Positions 14,082 to 16,282 of a DNA stretch of 16,282 nucleotides are shown piece after piece. This DNA comes from Candidatus Gastranaerophilales bacterium (lineage in GTDB: Bacteria; Cyanobacteriota; Vampirovibrionia; Gastranaerophilales; Gastranaerophilaceae): NCBI GenBank assembly GCA_905235825.1, contig CAJONH010000221.1:1-16282 (forward strand), given 5' to 3'. The notes beneath the pieces were generated by a model. The model was given only the letters and a program-made list of their open reading frames with translations, searched no databases and had not been told where the DNA came from. The number at the start of each line of letters is the position of its first letter. The stretch's first letter is position 1. Made by a program: the position numbers and the translations under genes.

Positions 14082-16282
14082 TTATTTAGCAGCAGCCTGT
14101 TTTTTCTCCAGTTTTATTTGTTTACTTTCTAAAACAGCCTGTTTCTTTTCAAGCTCGGCAAATCGTTTTTCAAAAGCGGCATTTTGCTCTTTTAACAATT
14201 TATTTTGAGCTTCAAGCTCCGTAATTTTCTTATCTAAACCGACAATCTTAGATGCTAACTCTTGAACCTGTTTAAATAACTCTTTAATTGAATTAACAGC
14301 CGTGAATAGTATATGTTCTTCTCTTATTCTTAAATAACCGTCGTTATCTTTAAATACGGCATTGGGAAGCACCTTCTGCAGCTGCTGGGCTATAACACCG
14401 ACATGTTTGGTTTTATTTGGATCTTGTTTATAGGTAAAATCTTTTATTTCCAATTGATTAAGTTCTTTCAATCCTACGGAAGTATCACCTGAAATATTTT
14501 TCAATCTTTCATCTGATGAAAGTCCTGCTATATTAGCAGAAATTTTACCTAAAAGATATACTAATGAAGTACTCTGAACAAGTATCGGCTCTTTCCCCTG
14601 ATATTTTCCTGCAAAACCCGGAACTTTTAAATCCCAATAATCAAGTTTTATCTCTTTAGAATCATCATCTGCTATGCCCATTTTAATAAAGTCACTAGCT
14701 GTCTTTTTTATCTGAATACCTCTATCCTTAGTTAACAATGCTTCAAACTGCTCAGCATTTGCAGAAAAGTGCTGATCATGGTTACCTGATGACATTTGGA
14801 GATATAAATTAGAACCGCCTCCGTTTTTTAACTGCAAGAATGAACCATTATTATCGGATGTATTAACGTAGAAGCCCTTATCATTATTTAATTCTACTCT
14901 TGGAGTATCAGCTGAGTAAGTTACAAAAAATTTCCCGTTAAGTACCAGCGGAACTCCTTCAACCTGAGTATCGGCTTTTTCTGCAGTAGTTTTACGCAGA
15001 GCAATATTGACAATTTGCGTTTCGGTACTTCGAGCAGATACTTTTGGAAAATCAATTAACAATTGATTATTTATATAAATATCGGAATAATCATCCTTTA
15101 ATGGACTTGAGCTGCCCTCGTATTGTATATGAGGATTCCATGCATCAATAAGAAGGAGTTTATTCTTAGATGTTCCTCTTATTTCTCCTGCAAGACTTAA
15201 ACTTATTGAATTATCTACAGTAGAACTTCCCGAATCTATAAAATTAAACTTAGCACTGCCGTATCGGGTTTTAACAGCATTGCCTGCTTCATATCCATCA
15301 CTGGCAGAACCGTATTTCATGTCAAACTCAAATACAGGAAATTTACCGAGATAAGGCTGAAATTTGACTTTACGTGCATTAACCAGTAATTCCTGATCAT
15401 AAACAACATTAGCGTATGTATCATCTGCTACGGTTTTTGCGGTATGCCCCGCCAGCAATGGGGCTGTATATTCTATAACCGGATAATTACGTGTACTTCC
15501 TGTTACCGCCGATAAATCAGCTGCCGAATAACCGCCGCCAATATATAATCCGAATTTATCTTTTAGTAATGCCGAATTTTTACCGGCATCGGCACCAAGA
15601 CAAATATTATAATTTCCGCTTCTTAACCCCTTACAGGAATTATACCCCAAAGCAAGATTATAATCCCCATAAACATGTTCACTTAATGACCATGCTCCGA
15701 CTGCCGTGTTGAAAGAACCTGTCGGTGAAACAGTATTTTGACTTGCTGTAGCACTGACAGTTCCGTTTATATTTTGTGCTTTAGTACCAAACATTGCATT
15801 CATACCGATTGCGGTATTTTCTTCACCCGATGTTATAGAACGCATTGAATTAACACCTGCCGCTGTATTGGCACGACCTGTTAGTAAATCATATTGTGCT
15901 TCAGCTCCCAGTGCAGTATTATCACTATTTGGAGCATTTTGTGAAGTAGTATAGGTTGTTGCATAGGTTTCATTTTTACCGAGTTTATATGAAGAAGCAA
16001 AGCCTAATGCAGTATTATTTGCACCTTTAAAATTATTAGACAGAGTCTTTTTCCCTATTGCAGTATTTCTATACCCCTGCGTATTTCTAATAAGTGAAAA
16101 ATGTCCTATTGCCGTATTTTCTCCTATTAATTTATTAGCAGTATTAGTTCCCGATGTATTTTTTTTGTACAAATCCAAACTTTGAAGTGTACCTTTTCCT
16201 AATGCAATATTGCTTGCATCCATGGTTAAACGACCGGCATATTCTGCTGTACTTGTATCTGCACTATTATCCATATTGAAAA
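14082..16282 (-). CDS. Fibre-like protein: NTAIG repeats, S74 chaperone domain and coiled coil (5' end outside window)
   Basis: Probably a trimeric surface or phage-tail-like fibre. Residue numbers run from the first ATG in the window (16274), but the frame stays open to the edge with no visible ribosome site, so the true start and any signal peptide are probably outside. Residues 22-227 hold ten NTAIG-type repeats, mostly 17 residues apart. Residues 240-570 are beta-rich with no clear match. An S74 intramolecular chaperone domain starts at LSSDERLKNI (585-594), with the family's conserved Ser-Asp pair at S587-D588, and HVGVIAQQLQKVLPNAV and YLRIREEHILFTAVNSIKEL follow. In characterised phage members this domain helps trimerisation and then cuts itself off at that pair. 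The last 65 residues are a Lys/Glu/Gln coiled coil ending KKQAAAK. A strong terminator follows at once. Confidence 0.9.
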   Translation of the reverse strand, partial: FNMDNSADTSTAEYAGRLTMDASNIALGKGTLQSLDLYKKNTSGTNTANKLIGENTAIGHFSLIRNTQGYRNTAIGKKTLSNNFKGANNTALGFASSYKLGKNETYATTYTTSQNAPNSDNTALGAEAQYDLLTGRANTAAGVNSMRSITSGEENTAIGMNAMFGTKAQNINGTVSATASQNTVSPTGSFNTAVGAWSLSEHVYGDYNLALGYNSCKGLRSGNYNICLGADAGKNSALLKDKFGLYIGGGYSAADLSAVTGSTRNYPVIEYTAPLLAGHTAKTVADDTYANVVYDQELLVNARKVKFQPYLGKFPVFEFDMKYGSASDGYEAGNAVKTRYGSAKFNFIDSGSSTVDNSISLSLAGEIRGTSKNKLLLIDAWNPHIQYEGSSSPLKDDYSDIYINNQLLIDFPKVSARSTETQIVNIALRKTTAEKADTQVEGVPLVLNGKFFVTYSADTPRVELNNDKGFYVNTSDNNGSFLQLKNGGGSNLYLQMSSGNHDQHFSANAEQFEALLTKDRGIQIKKTASDFIKMGIADDDSKEIKLDYWDLKVPGFAGKYQGKEPILVQSTSLVYLLGKISANIAGLSSDERLKNISGDTSVGLKELNQLEIKDFTYKQDPNKTKHVGVIAQQLQKVLPNAVFKDNDGYLRIREEHILFTAVNSIKELFKQVQELASKIVGLDKKITELEAQNKLLKEQNAAFEKRFAELEKKQAVLESKQIKLEKKQAAAK

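Noticed and set aside
1..16282. CRISPR array, tRNA or rRNA genes
   Set aside because: I saw no regularly spaced direct repeats with spacers and no tRNA or rRNA signature in the intergenic regions.

Overview
The window is AT-rich throughout, about 70% A+T by eye. Genes sit in short divergent and convergent operons, with AGAGGT/AAGGA-type Shine-Dalgarno sites. My best guess is an uncultured gut bacterium of the Gastranaerophilales (Melainabacteria/Vampirovibrionia). This rests on the base composition, on a carboxyspermidine-type polyamine gene next to a GAF-GGDEF-HD-GYP protein, and on a 676-residue protein with a low-complexity N-terminus ending in the patch SVSFNG, a leader style I associate with that group. 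It is an inference; no rRNA or marker gene is present.

Layout: (1) 55-1272 (-), a soluble hypothetical protein. (2) 1513-3481 (+), asd-dapA, the first steps from aspartate semialdehyde towards diaminopimelate and lysine. (3) 7731-3518 (-), three family-2 glycosyltransferases in one operon. The first two overlap by 8 bp and the second and third are 7 bp apart. Two of them carry long coiled coils arranged as mirror images (GT-coil followed by coil-GT). (4) A 389-bp divergent intergenic region that appears to hold a strong leftward promoter, a leader of about 230 nt for the glycosyltransferase operon, and a rightward -10 box. (5) 8127-11125 (+), a GAF / degenerate GGDEF / HD-GYP protein followed 14 bp later by nspC. 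(6) 11145-11927 (-), a metallo-beta-lactamase-fold hydrolase convergent with nspC. (7) 12005-14035 (+), a large unknown protein. (8) A bidirectional hairpin terminator at 14045-14081. (9) 14082-16282 (-), a fibre-like protein with NTAIG repeats, an S74 chaperone domain and a C-terminal coiled coil. Its 5' end runs off the window.

How the genes may work together: Asd makes L-aspartate semialdehyde, which feeds DapA and is also the co-substrate of the carboxyspermidine/carboxynorspermidine dehydrogenase that precedes NspC (no dehydrogenase gene is in the window). A probable c-di-GMP phosphodiesterase co-transcribed with the polyamine decarboxylase suggests a link between polyamines and c-di-GMP. 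The glycosyltransferases and the fibre protein are surface functions such a signal could control, but nothing in the sequence proves that.

The most unusual structures are: an imperfect 29-bp inverted repeat bracketing the glycosyltransferase operon, with the operon's best promoter lying outside it; the mirrored coiled coils; the polyamine/c-di-GMP gene pair; and the triplet organisation of the 17-residue fibre repeats.
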